This document shows positions 13,401 through 24,525 of a stretch of 64,000 nt of DNA, piece by piece (the first letter of the stretch is position 1; every line of letters starts with the position of its first letter). The DNA is from Mugil cephalus. Taxonomy: Eukaryota > Chordata > Actinopteri > Mugiliformes > Mugilidae. A model generated the notes under the pieces. The model saw only the letters and a program-made list of their open reading frames with translations. It had not been told where the DNA came from and did no database searches. The stretch is taken from the NCBI RefSeq assembly GCF_022458985.1, contig NC_061782.1, positions 11,239,672 to 11,303,671 on the forward strand, given 5' to 3'. The position numbers and the translations under genes were made by a program.

Positions 13401-16400
13401 TTCAAGGATAATACACATTTTTCTAATGTTTAAATTGTGTATAGGACTGGATGAGATACTGATGTAAAAATGAATCATATTGGAGGGAAGAGAGAGAGGC
13501 AGCAGATAATATCCAACAGAGATATTCACTTCCTGAAATTATACTTTGCCATTCAGTTAGAAATACAATATGCAAACCTGTACCCACTAAATAACTGGAT
13601 GTGCCTGTGATATCTACAAAGATAATCAGATATATTTCCCAAGCAAATATCGCAACTATCCATCGGATTTTCCTCTTTCATGTTGTAGTGTAGACTTGAC
13701 AGCTCTGCCATAGAATCAGTGTTGTCATCACAAACCTTGCTCCACTCCGACACCATCTGGCATTGCTCCGTGCTGCAACAGTCTGAGCAGCAGCTGCAGG
13801 CTCTTGTCACTCTTCTGCAGAGGCAAGTAGATATTGGTGCTGACTCTGCTCAGGGTGTCCAGCAGGGGAGACAGCAGTGACTCCAGAGTGTTTCTGATCT
13901 CTGCCCCGGGTCGAATCCTCTCCATATCCACGCACAGCAGAACGGCCCTGGCCAATTTATCGGCCTCTCTGGAGTCAGGTAACCTCTCAGTCTGACCTGT
14001 GGAGCAGAATAACTGTCTGTTAAAAGTCTCACATAAAAACAAACACATCTACAGATAGAATTATTCACTCGTTTTGGACTGACCGGTGCTGGCTGGGACT
14101 CGGAGATAGGCGAGTATTTCACCTTCAACATAAGCTCTTACAGTTAGTGTCTTTGAGGAGGCATCACTGCAGTCAACATCCGTGATGCTGGGTTTAAAAC
14201 TGCCTTCGTTGTCCAGTAGCCAGGTACACAACTGCAAGGATGTCACGAATATGTAAGGTAACGATTGGTTAATTAGACATGTTCTATGATCTGAGTACAG
14301 GTTGTTTCAAGTGTCTCTGTACCTGATTCCACAGTGGCGTCCCTCTACACAGTGACTCGTCTACACGGAAATGCATCAGGAAACTAAAAACATCATCGAG
14401 AGTCACTTCATTCTGAAAAAGATAATAGAAATGTAATTGAGAAGCCATTCCTGCAGCAGATTAACTTGACCCCATGTGTTTTTTTAATGTTTGGGGTGTT
14501 GTTTAGTGAACATGTCATTCAGTCATTTTATCCTTGAATAATTTTTCCTTAGTTTGGAATAAGTTTTTTATAATTTTTTCCCCTTTAGTGAATTGTTTGC
14601 ACCAGTGCTCCAACTGGAGAGCTGTTCTGTCCATGGATCACAAAACAAAAGATAATTCAAGCCTAGCCCAATAAAAGAATTTAAAATTTTTACCAGGTAA
14701 TTGTTTGAGCATAATTTTATTTAACGCTATTACATTAAACATAACCTTCGTAATGTACATTGCCTTAAAACAGAAATATACTGAGTGCATATGTAAAAAG
14801 AAATGCTAGCTTTGATCAAAGTGCTGCAAATAAACTATGGAAAAAATATGTTTTTGATGTTTTATTATGATTTTATGCAGTGTTTCTGTCTTACCACCAC
14901 TGTGAGACAGAGGGCGCTGTTCAGCAGGAAACACTGGGCAGCTCCTCTCAACAGGACTTGATGGGTAATCATGGTGCAGCGAAGCATCTCTCTGTAGCAC
15001 ACGGAACAAAAATAAAAACCAGCTTCCCTGTACCCATCTTGGACACAGTCTGTCCAGCTGTAAACATGAAGCGTTACCTCAGAGTGGTGAGTCCAGTCAT
15101 ACCCAGCAGTGGATTTGGGGGGAGCTTGGACAGAGCCTGTGAGAGGAAGAGGAGGGGTACTGCACACCAGTGCTTAGAGCCAAGCTGCTGAATCAGCTGA
15201 TGGAACACGCTACCTGCAAAGCAAACAATAGTCAGAGATGGACGGGCAATTTATGCTGACACACGCTCTCTGTGGGTTCTGTCGTCCTGTACCTCTTTCC
15301 TCTGACGGCAGACTGCTGAAGAAAGTCGTCATAAAGACTTGGAGTTTTACCGCCAGCTCAGGACAGTCTCCTACACTCTGACCAGCTGATCTACACGTGG
15401 ACAGAAGCTGGGTTAATTAAGCGCAAATGAGTATTCAAAAACACAATCCTGGAGAGAAGTGATTCTGGTCGCTTAAATGTTTTTAAATCCTCACCTGTAG
15501 AAGAGTGAAGTCTCAGAGAGAACATCCATAAAGGGGCCGACAATAAACTTCAGAGCAACACAACAGAAGAGGAAACTTTAATACAAAAATAAAATATGAA
15601 ACGATTTTCGGTGGAACTGAATGAAACCGCGTCTGAGCCGGTACCTGAGAAAAGGCTGAAGCAAAGGTCGGCTGCTGGAGGACCTGCAGCTCGAGGAGAT
15701 GACACACTCCCTCTTTCATTAAGGATTTATTCTCACTGTGGAACATGCGCTGGTACACACACAGCAGCCAGGAGGGATGGAAGAGGCCGTGACCTGGAGA
15801 TACGGCACAGACAGAGAACAGGCGTAATGAATGGAGATTATGGGACATACATCACTAAGATAAGATAAGACTTTCCGTGAAATATTTATGTGACGAGTTC
15901 ATCCCTTTTGAAACACAGAAATCTATTGGGAAACTTTTAAAAAAAACAACAACTGTTGTGTTACCTTGACTATCATTCACTGTAGTTTGGATCAACGTGT
16001 CTATTCTGTTCAAAACTGGCCGGACGACATGAACCTGCAGGGGAAAAAAGAGGCAATGAATAACAAAAAGCTGCATCGCCTCATAACAGGAGGTGAAACA
16101 ACATTCATGGAGGGTTTCCGACCTGGTTTTCCTCCAGCGTTTCCATCACCAGCGCGTAATCCTCCCAGAACTCTCTAAGCAACTTGCTCTTGTTTGGGTC
16201 CCATTTGAACAAGGTCTCGTCTGACACAAGAGATAGATTTGTTAAACAAAAACAAGCCATACAACCTGAAGCTGGGGTGGCGATCTCACCTTCGCTTGAT
16301 GGAGACAGAGGACAGGGCAAACCCTCCTCTTCCGACAAGGCTGCACACCTCTTCAGCAGGTACAACGCCCTCTTCCGAGACAGACTGTCTCTGTGAATGA

Positions 16401-17253
16401 GTCCGTCCTGGACCATCCTCCAGAACTGCAGGTACAGGCGGGGGTCAGGCTCGCATGAGGAAGAGGAAGAGGAAGGGGAAGGGGAAGGGGAAGGGGAAGG
16501 GGAAGAGGGCAGGCTGTGAGGTTTTAGAAGGTGGTCCGACAAGGCGGTCAGACACAGCAGAGTCCTCTCCGTCACCACGGGGCCGGGGCTGGTGGAGTGC
16601 CAGCTGCACAGATCATCCAGGATCACCTTGAGGATGCTTTGTAACGTCACGCCGCTGATGCGGTTCAGGAGGGTCAAGATTATCCTGACTGTGACTTTAG
16701 AGGCCAGTGCATCAGGCAGCGTTTTGATGGAGGACAGTGCAGCTGCTAAGGTGGCGAGTGTGAGCTGCTCATCCTCTGAGAGAAAGGGTATAAAAGCAGC
16801 CATGACTTCACTGGCGACCTCCACGCTGAGTCGCCCCGGACCGGGCGGCTCCTCTTCTGACAGCTGTAAAGACGGGAGGACGGAGGTGACAGCCTTCCTC
16901 CACACAGCCTCGTCGCACAGATGGAGGCAGACGCTCAGGAGCCTGCAGGCAGCAGCCGTACTCTCCCTGCAGCGGACGTCTTCGCCGGCTTCTGCAGAGA
17001 TCCTGCACAGGAAAGGCAGACATTTCGTCCAGACGGCGGACTCGATTTGATCTCGAATACGCCGCCGTTTTTCGTCCGTTAACGCAGTTGAGTCAGCGTC
17101 GGCTAAAAGGGGTCCGAGTCCTTCGATGAAAGCTGTCAAAGCCTCCACTCGCTCCGTCTCCGGCCACGACTCGTTCGGCCAGGACAGAGATTCAAATAAA
17201 AGCTCGTAGTCGGGGGAGCTGGACAAGACCGCGTTGATTAAAACGGAATACAT
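4459..17253 (-). CDS. tarbp1: TARBP1, tRNA (guanosine-18 2'-O) methyltransferase
   Basis: About 29 exons read from the ATG at 17253 to the TGA at 4459, colinear with human TARBP1. Approximate exons: 17253-16290, 16220-16123, 16034-15965, 15793-15645, 15550-15496, 15386-15294, 15214-15078, 14994-14898, 14414-14324, 14231-14083, 14000-13738, 12388-12291, 12207-12049, 11950-11730, 11644-11401, 11293-11105, 11009-10810, 10724-10653, 10564-10443, 9643-9530, 9440-9290, 9203-9115, 9036-8837, 8753-8669, 8572-8394, 8336-8144, 7611-7487, 6902-6764 and 4617-4459. Most of the protein is a helical-repeat scaffold. The C-terminus is a SpoU/TrmH trefoil-knot methyltransferase, with [14 protein letters not shown] (motif 1, including the conserved Arg), LLLLGNEREGIP (motif 2) and [18 protein letters not shown] (motif 3, SAM-binding knot). 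The family transfers a methyl group from SAM to the ribose of G18 in tRNAs. Exon 1 carries a Ser-Pro repeat. Remnants of one Tc1-like family sit in four introns. Nothing suggests a broken gene; exon edges may be off by a few bases. Confidence 0.96.
5866..6175 (-). mobile_element. Tc1-like deletion derivative, copy A (truncated)
   Basis: The left side begins at a TA dinucleotide with the terminal motif CACTGATCAGGCATAACATT and continues with reversed 3' transposase-region sequence. Homology fades near 6175, so the other terminal repeat is lost. It lies in the last tarbp1 intron (4618-6763). No open transposase remains. Confidence 0.8.
7118..7302 (-). mobile_element. Tc1-like deletion derivative, copy B (one end only)
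   Basis: It ends at TA near 7301 with the terminal motif ggtcataatgttgtggctga and shares the internal deletion junction of the other copies. The left end of the element is absent. It lies in the tarbp1 intron 6903-7486. A 13-bp tandem duplication (about 7087-7113) sits just outside its left edge. Confidence 0.75.
9871..10365 (+). mobile_element. Tc1-like deletion derivative, copy C (both ends)
   Basis: Both terminal repeats are recognisable: one at 9871 beginning TACAGCGATCAGCCATAAC, one ending near 10365 with ATGCCTGATTAGTGTA. Between them are remnants of the 3' half of a Tc1-type transposase gene, such as the region around GTTCTGCTGGGAAACCT. There is no open frame. It lies in a tarbp1 intron (9644-10442). 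It is the longest copy in the window. Confidence 0.85.
12636..12727 (+). mobile_element. Tc1-like fragment, copy D
   Basis: A fragment of about 90 bp holds the sub-terminal sequence, the shared deletion junction and the following transposase-derived stretch (GGCATTCATGTGGATGATAC). Both terminal repeats are missing. It sits in the tarbp1 intron 12389-13737. Confidence 0.7.
16456..16507. repeat. Coding microsatellite (GGGGAA)n in tarbp1 exon 1
   Basis: Imperfect GGAAGA units grade into about five tandem GGGGAA units. Read on the minus strand they encode a Ser-Pro dipeptide run flanked by poly-Ser, in a linker of the N-terminal scaffold. The repeat length is a multiple of three, so the frame is kept. 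Confidence 0.9.
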
Positions 17254-17400
17254 GGTCTGCTAAGGTGCCCAGCGCCGAAGACATTAACAACAGCCGGCTT
17301 CTCTGCTCGCGTCCGCCACGAGCAGCACGTTGTTCAAAACAGAACGTAAACTTCCGCAAACGTAGTTACAAACTCTCGCGAGAGGTGGGAGGCAATAAAC
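17254..17400 (-). promoter_or_regulatory. tarbp1 promoter with TCTCGCGAGA and ETS-type motifs
   Basis: The 150 bp upstream of the tarbp1 start are CpG-rich compared with the surroundings. They contain the palindrome TCTCGCGAGA (17374-17383), a motif known from vertebrate housekeeping promoters. At 17350-17357 the minus strand reads GCGGAAGT, a canonical ETS/GABP-type site. No TATA box is seen. The transcription start is probably within this block. Confidence 0.65.
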
Positions 17401-17554
17401 GAGAAGTACTCCTCCACTCCGTTGCTCATGTTGGTTAAATATCAGAAAAACGCTTCACTAGTGGAACAGTGCACAAAAAACACTTGGTTTCATTTAGTAG
17501 CATTGAGAGTTTATTTTCACTATCATAAAAAAATATTGTAATTTAACACTGTTC

Positions 17555-17992
17555 ATACACGGATCAGCCACAACATTGAAACCACTGACAGAAGAAGTAA
17601 ATAACATTGATCACGTTGTGGCAATACAATGTTCTGCAGGGAAAAAGGTTGGATCTGCAATTTGTGTGGATGTTACGTAGACATGTACCACCCCCACCCC
17701 GTAGCAGACGCTGGCAGCAGTCATCAAGGAGTGTCATGATAAACAGCACAAGGCGTTAACCAGGCCTCTCTATTCACTAGATCTCAAACTGATCAAGTAT
17801 CTGTGGGATGATTCATCGGCCCCTCCCCCTCAACCCATAGGTCCCCACTAATAACATGTTGTTGCCAGACACCACAGGACGTCCTGAGAAGACCCACGTC
17901 TATTCCCCGATGAATCACAACTGCTCTGGAGGCACAAAGGAGACCTACACAATATTAGGAAGGTGGTCATAATGTTATGTCTGATCAGTGTA
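17555..17992 (+). mobile_element. Tc1-like deletion derivative, copy E (both ends)
   Basis: The copy starts at TA (17555) with CACGGATCAGCCACAACATT and ends with ATGTCTGATCAGTGTA. It shares the internal junction (AACATTGATCA then CAATACAATGTTCTG) with copies D and F. No transposase frame remains. It lies between the tarbp1 promoter and the 3' end of the FERM-domain gene. Confidence 0.85.
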
Positions 17993-18880
17993 CATTATCG
18001 GCACCATGTGATCGTTTTTCCATGTTTAATGACTGACATCTATTAGTGTTGACCACATGTTGAATAAAAGGTATTATGTACAAAATTGTAACAAACAATC
18101 AATGAGGGGGGAGAAGGAGATGGAATTTTTGCTCAGGAGTTACATAAAAAAATACTGCAAATTCATTGTATACTCGCTGGTTACAGAAATAGTGCTTCAC
18201 AAATAATACTTTTCTGTTGTAATTAGGACAGCTGCAGTACAGTATTGAATGGGGCAGCTTTGGATGAATGCACTGCCTGCTGCAGAGCGGTTAAATTTTC
18301 AACATTAGTAGCTACAGCACATTGCTGCACAAGACTAATAAGAAAAGCATGTCAGAGAACACTATAAAAACTGTGGATTATAAAATATATACATTTTTAA
18401 AGAGGGTGATAAAAGGTATACAGGAGCACAGACATGAGCACCATGGCTTTTGAAGTTTCTCCTGAATAAAACAAGGAAATGTTTGCATACATAACAAGGC
18501 TAATGGCAAGTAAATTAGGTTAACGCTGCACACAACTGCAGCATCCATTACTGCCAAATTTCATGCCTCTGACGTTGAACATTACAACCGACAATAACTT
18601 TGATTAAACATGTTTAAATGTAATAAAATAGTGCAAGTAATATGTACACAACATAAAACATTAATAAATATGCTCCGTTCGCTAACTGTAATGTTGCTGA
18701 ATTAGATCTCTCTCATCTAATCCACAGCTTTTGGAAGAAGAATGCAGGATCCGGCCATTTTCAACAATGTCTCTCTGCAATTTGTAAAAGTAAACTCATC
18801 CACCATCACGGAAAACAACGAGACAGTCATGTGTTGACGACCTGTAAGTTCAATTGTGTGTTCATCTGAACTTGAAATAT
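17993..18880 (-). other. Likely 3' UTR of the FRMD6/FRMD1-family gene
   Basis: No exon can be read here. The stretch follows the minus-strand stop codon at 18881 and is AT-rich, as expected for a 3' UTR. A minus-strand ATTAAA (plus-strand tttaat near 18023) could serve as polyadenylation signal. Confidence 0.4.
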
Positions 18881-21800
18881 TCAGAGTATGAGTTCCAGGA
18901 ACTGTTCATCATCCAGCATGTCCAGGGAGAGGCAGTTGGTAGACCTACGGCCGTAGAAGGAAGGTTTGGGTTGGCAGTGCAAATGGGGGTAATAACTGTT
19001 GTTGACAGAGGCCTTTGTGTTTGTTGAGGCGTCTGGGAGCCCATAGGTGTAGCTGTGGGAGGAATCAGGTGGCAGTATCAACCCCAGGGGTGCCGGGGGC
19101 AGGAACAGACGAACGTCATCGAGACTGTGGCTGTGTCGATCCACGCAAACTTGCGTTTTAGGTTTCAACATCTGGAACAGAGTCAAAAAGGGAAAGATAA
19201 ACACTAGAGAAGGATAATAAAATAAAATAAATAAAAGGAAAGCAAATAGATGACTGACCTGTTTTAACACATCCTTGTCATATAGTTTCCCAGCATCATG
19301 ATGACTGTCTGAAGGACACCCTTCGCTGTCTGTGGAGCCAACATGATTCTATAAGTCAATGTTTTCAATGACGATAAAAAGAGCTTTTTGGTATGCAATG
19401 TCTGGATGAGGACAGTTTGTTTATTTATACCTGCAGGTGAGTGAATCTCTGGGGAAAATTCTGCACCATCTACTGACACTCCTTCAAGGAGATCAGCCAA
19501 CTGGAACATCTCATCGGGATCATCTACAAGAGCTTCCACACAGGTGAGGATCTCTGGAAAAAAAAAAAATTTTAGACTTCTGATTGCTAAAGAAAATGCA
19601 TCTGCTGCAGCCACATACACATTTAAAAAGGGATGCATATTATCGTGCAAAATAAACATATTTTATGATATTATCATTTAAATCTGTATTTCATATTCTA
19701 TTACCACCATATATCTGGACTACTACCTACTTATTTAAACGTAAGGTATAGACAGCTCAAAGAAGTAAACCACTAATCAATACACAACACAGCTGCTGTC
19801 TGTGTCATTTAGCAAATAAAGCATCCATTTACTCCAAAAAACAAATATATACTGAGATGAACACAATTTCCTGTTTATGCTTTTTCTCACCTTCTTCTTC
19901 TTCTTCATCTTCTATTCGAGCCTTGCTGCCCGTGTCGAACCCAGAGGTGCAGGAGCTGCCTTGACTGGTCGCCGAGCTGAAACATTTCTCCGTTTGCTGT
20001 TGCCCTTCCTCCTCCATGGAGACCATCTCTGCATTGATGCTGTGCTGTCGTGCATCTGCTTCGATTCCAGAGCTGCTGGTGGAGTGTCTGGACAGACCAG
20101 GGCTGCTTTCACTGCCCTGCGGGTCCAGATCCAGGTCGTCGCTGATGTACGACTCTCTGTAACACTTCTTTTCTAAAAACGGAGAAAACGTGTATCAAAC
20201 AAAAGAAAATCAACGGCAGATGTTAGTTGATTTAAAATACTGAATATTTGCCAAGGATACTAGTTCTAGGGTGCACTGCCAGACACTACAAAGCTGTTGT
20301 CAGGGTTTCCTTGTGTTTATACAGAAGGGCCAACAGTATTCATTGTAAAACTGATTTAGATTTAAAAAAAAATATGAAATACAGCACCTATTTTTTTCCA
20401 ATAAGCAAGAACAATGTTTTGTGTTTTTTGATTTGCAGTGAAATCAAGATCAATATGCTCCTTTTTCCTTCCTCCTCCCCTACCTTTGCTCTCCTCCAGC
20501 TGGCGGAGGTGTTTCAGGGCAGGCTGAAGGCTGAGGTAGAGCTGGTGGCTGCTGCTCAGGTGCAAGAGGAGGTGGCGCGAGCGGAACGACGATCCCGTGT
20601 AGTAAACCAGCTTCCTGGCTGATGGCAAGCCATCTGGCTGGATCTCGAATTTCTTTCCCTGGAAGAAACCACATATTATACAAAGGGAACAGAGCTAATG
20701 CCCATTAAATAATTACAACAATTCCACTTAATAGTAACAGGGAATGGAAATGAGCGGCGTTCGTACCAGGAAGGTAAGACGTCCAACATTTGACCAGGGG
20801 AAGTCATACAGCAGCTGTCGCACATTGTTCACCTCCTATGAACACAAAACACACTCAATTAAAAAAAACAAAAAAAAAAAACAATACAGATTTCTGGATG
20901 TCTAATCTACTTAGATGTATTTTAACATCAGTGATCAATAATCAATTGTCTTTTTGGAGCCATCTGGACTCTGAAGAGGCCAAGTGCTTCTTGAGGTATA
21001 TCACGGTCTGTTGGCTTTTAAAATCAGCCAGGCCTGGAGAGCTAATCCCCCCCAGATGGCCCCTGATGGACAGATCAAACAACTGACAGGCATGGCAGAC
21101 AGCTCCTATCTCCTGATGGACTGCTGTTGGTGGCAATCCCACACATTCCTCACACATCCAGTCAGAGCTGTTATAGGGCTATAAAAAAAAAAAAAAAAAC
21201 ACAAAGACAGAACCTGTGCGCAAACACAGATTCTCTAGTCTTTTACGCACGTGTTGACGTACACACCGCACATCAATAACACACCCGCACATGCACGCAC
21301 CTGATAAACCTGCATTCCTCGCAGGGTCAGGCCAAGCAGCGCCGTACCCCTCTCCTCCTTTTTGTCCTGGACAAACGAATGATGAGATGTCAGAAAGGCA
21401 TCTGAGCGGCTCAGATAAGACAGCAATTTCACAGTTAAGCCTCGCTCCCGGTTCACTAGGAAACACTGAGCCGGTGCCGAAAACAAGTTTAAAGTGATAG
21501 CACGTTACGCAACAGATGGGCCGGCCTTCAAATTATTACTCAGCGCTTGAGTGATTATGAAAAAGGGGAGGACAAGAAACTGGAATAGACTGAGGGTTAC
21601 ATAATTGACCTGCATACATTTGTCCGATACAGTTCAGATGAAGAGAAACTAACAGTATTTGTGCTGTGAAAGACTGGATTTCTTTTCGAGGGAAGAAACA
21701 TGCACAGAATGGAGAAAACAACTTAAATTAACTAGCAGCTTAAATAATCATCATACAGCATTATTTATTAAAATAAACAGACTGCAGCACAGTATGAGCT

Positions 21801-24525
21801 ATAAAAACAATTATAGAGTTTAAAGATATTTATCTAATAAATAAATGTCTGTTATGTCGCTATCTATTGCCAAATGGGGTAGCACAATGATGAAAACACC
21901 GCAATGTTCAATATTTTTACTATAATAAATTGTGTTTAATCTCTTCACTCACATATCTGGATATGAACACAGAATGAAAACCAAAACTGGCTTTTATCAG
22001 GAGGACGTCACAGCAAATCCCGTGTCGTTGAACTTAGCACTTAGTGCCATCGTCCACCATAAACGAGTCTTTGGAACACGACACCGGAGATCGTTTTATG
22101 GCGGTGGATCAGTTTGAAACGTAACAGGGAACTTATCCGTTTTACCGCCCACAGACAGATACCTGTGACTTAGTAGTACCAAAAGCATTTGCTGTTACCA
22201 CCAGGCAACAGGCGTCGTCAGACAGAAACTGGGACAGAAATCTACTCCCACTGCCACTCTAAAGCCACGACAGCCAAACACACCTTTTGCAATCTGTAAA
22301 ACGTGACGGGTACGTCCTCCAGCTGACACGACTCCCTGATGAAGAGGAGAGTGGCGTCTCGGGAAGACATGCCCCACAGCTCCTGATGCACCTTGGGCCC
22401 ATGGCAGAGCAGATAGTTCACGCCACGTTTAGCTATAATCTGCAAAAAGGAAGAAATAAATATCAACGCCACATCCCCTTAAAGAGTAAAACTCTTTGCT
22501 TGAATGCTTTTAAATGTTGCTGCCACACTGTGACTCCTACCCAGGGGGGGAAGTACTCCTTAGGTTCAAAATAAGGGGTGACCTCCATACCCTCGCTAGG
22601 CAGAGGGTGGTCACCGAGGTCAGCCTGTAGAGCGTAGCCTGCCAGCTGGAAGTACACCTCCTCCTGCTGACGGCATTCAGAGCGAAGAACCCGTTCCCGC
22701 AAGTCAGAGTAATATAGGCGCCTTGCCTTCCGTTCGCTGGTACCAAAAACACCAAGAAAAAAAAACATCAGGTTTTCAAAAGTTCACAAAAGAGCAATCT
22801 ATCAATTAAATAAAAAGAAGCTAGTAGTGAAAAGAACATACCAAAGGAGTCTACCATTCTCTACGTAGTACTGCACTTTGAGGCAGAGTAATAGAGGCAG
22901 CGGTCTCTTGTGTACTCCCTGTGGAAAGAGACACGTCAGATTAGTGTGATGTGTATTATCTTCTTTTTGTCACGGTAAGTTGAGGCGTGTAGGCCCCCGG
23001 ACTGTACCTCCCGATGAACTAAATAACACGAGTAAAAGTTTGTTGCTCAAAACTCAAAGCTGCCTTACCTTTACTGCATCTTGCCTCCACTCCTTAGGAA
23101 AGTATTTTGTCAGTTTTTCATCCATGTCTAAAAATATGTGCTCATTGTCTGGGATGAGGAGAGACAAGGAGGCAGTTGGTAAGCAAACAAAACAATAATG
23201 AAGCCAAGCGTGAAATTTGTCCGACAATGGGATTCACTGGGGTGAAAGAAAAAAGCCCTTGTTCTTCCATTTGTGAACGAGGCTAGCAGGAAGCTGTGAC
23301 GACAACGCTGACGTTAACTTATCTGTTTTCTAATTGCAACGCAACATGGCCTCTGTATTTTTAAAGCTTTATGTTAATGTTAATGTGAATTTCTGTGGTC
23401 GGCTGATTTCAACGTGTGCTGTGAGTGAGGATGGGGTATCACCCTGGGGCTAATCCTACGACTCATGACACAGGCATTTTTTTTTATTTGATCCACCTTA
23501 TCTCTTTTGTTCAACTTTGTATAGCCAAGTCGTGCTCACGAGGCTGTTTCACAACTTTAAATTTAACCATATATCTTTTCTTTCTTTCTGCCCGTTTCTC
23601 TCTCACTCTGACTCACCGCAACTCCTTCGCCTCTCATTCGTCTTTGAACCCTTTGAGTTGAGCAACGCAGCCCGATTCATGACGAGCCCCCCCACCCCCC
23701 GACTTCTTTTTTTTTTTTTTTCCCAAATCCACTCCCACCCTCCTCTTCCCATCATCAATCCATCCCTCCTCAGTGAAGCAGAGGAATGCAAGGGTGCATT
23801 CCAGGCTTAATGAAGTTAATATTGCAGGAATCCAGGCCTAAGTGATCGCTGAACCAACACCACAAAAACAAAAGGCTGCTTGTTCAAGTGGCGAGCCACA
23901 CAAGATTACCGAGGCATTTCGGCGTATTTGTACAACACTACGAAATACAACAGTTCAGAACTCTGCACAGTGGTTGAAGTGGCTTACACCGTTTAATTAT
24001 GCAGACTGGGAGGGCGGAATGATGTTGCTTTGTTTTGTTTTAGTCAAATGGCTTTTTGGTTGAAATGGTGTCTCCATTATTAAATCAGTAAACCGTTATC
24101 ATGATGATAAACAAAATGGTGTGTTTCCTACCACCTTATTATATTTTTTGCTCTGTTTAACGCTGTCTGATGTGAAGAGTCCTTTGATTTTAACGGGCTG
24201 ACGAGTCAGTGAGGAATGAACTTACCTTTCACCACCGTGAGGCCAAAGAAGTGCAGCTCCTTGATTCCAAGAATTTCTGACACTCGATTAAAAACATCCT
24301 GCGCCGTGGACTTTAGCTGGAACAGGCGAAAGAAAGCAAAGACGCGCAAATTCAACACACACGCCATTTACAAAATTAAACGATGCAACCAAAACGCCGT
24401 AGTAATAAGCAGGACTAAGAACACCTTGAGATATATGAAACACCCACCCCGACAGTGATGTCCAGCTGGTCTTTGTTGGGGAGGAGAACACATATGGTTC
24501 TCTCCTGCTTTATTGAGGTGGACAT
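18881..24525 (-). CDS. FERM-domain protein of the FRMD6 (Willin)/FRMD1 family
   Basis: Thirteen coding exons run from the ATG at 24525 to the TGA at 18881, giving about 585 residues. Approximate exons: 24525-24448, 24316-24226, 23148-23069, 22918-22842, 22736-22541, 22439-22284, 21366-21301, 20835-20767, 20659-20484, 20172-19891, 19553-19431, 19333-19258 and 19171-18881. Residues about 8-310 form a FERM domain: F1 (ICVLLPNKDQLDI), F2 (VQYYVENGRLL, YALQADLGD) and F3 (QLLYDFPWSNVG, GKKFEIQPDGLPSARKL). The tail keeps FRMD6 signatures: ESYISDDLDLD, a Ser-rich SRHSTSSSGIEAD block, an acidic run, and DRHSHSLDDVRLF near the end. FRMD6 acts at the plasma membrane and apical junctions and feeds into Hippo signalling. 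Divergence from human FRMD6 is high for a fish orthologue, so this could be frmd1 instead. An acceptor at about 24541 shows that at least one 5' non-coding exon lies upstream. Confidence 0.92.

Noticed and set aside
23698-23722. Long poly-T tract
   Set aside because: Simple sequence in an intron of the FERM-domain gene; no retrotransposon body or target duplication recognised beside it.
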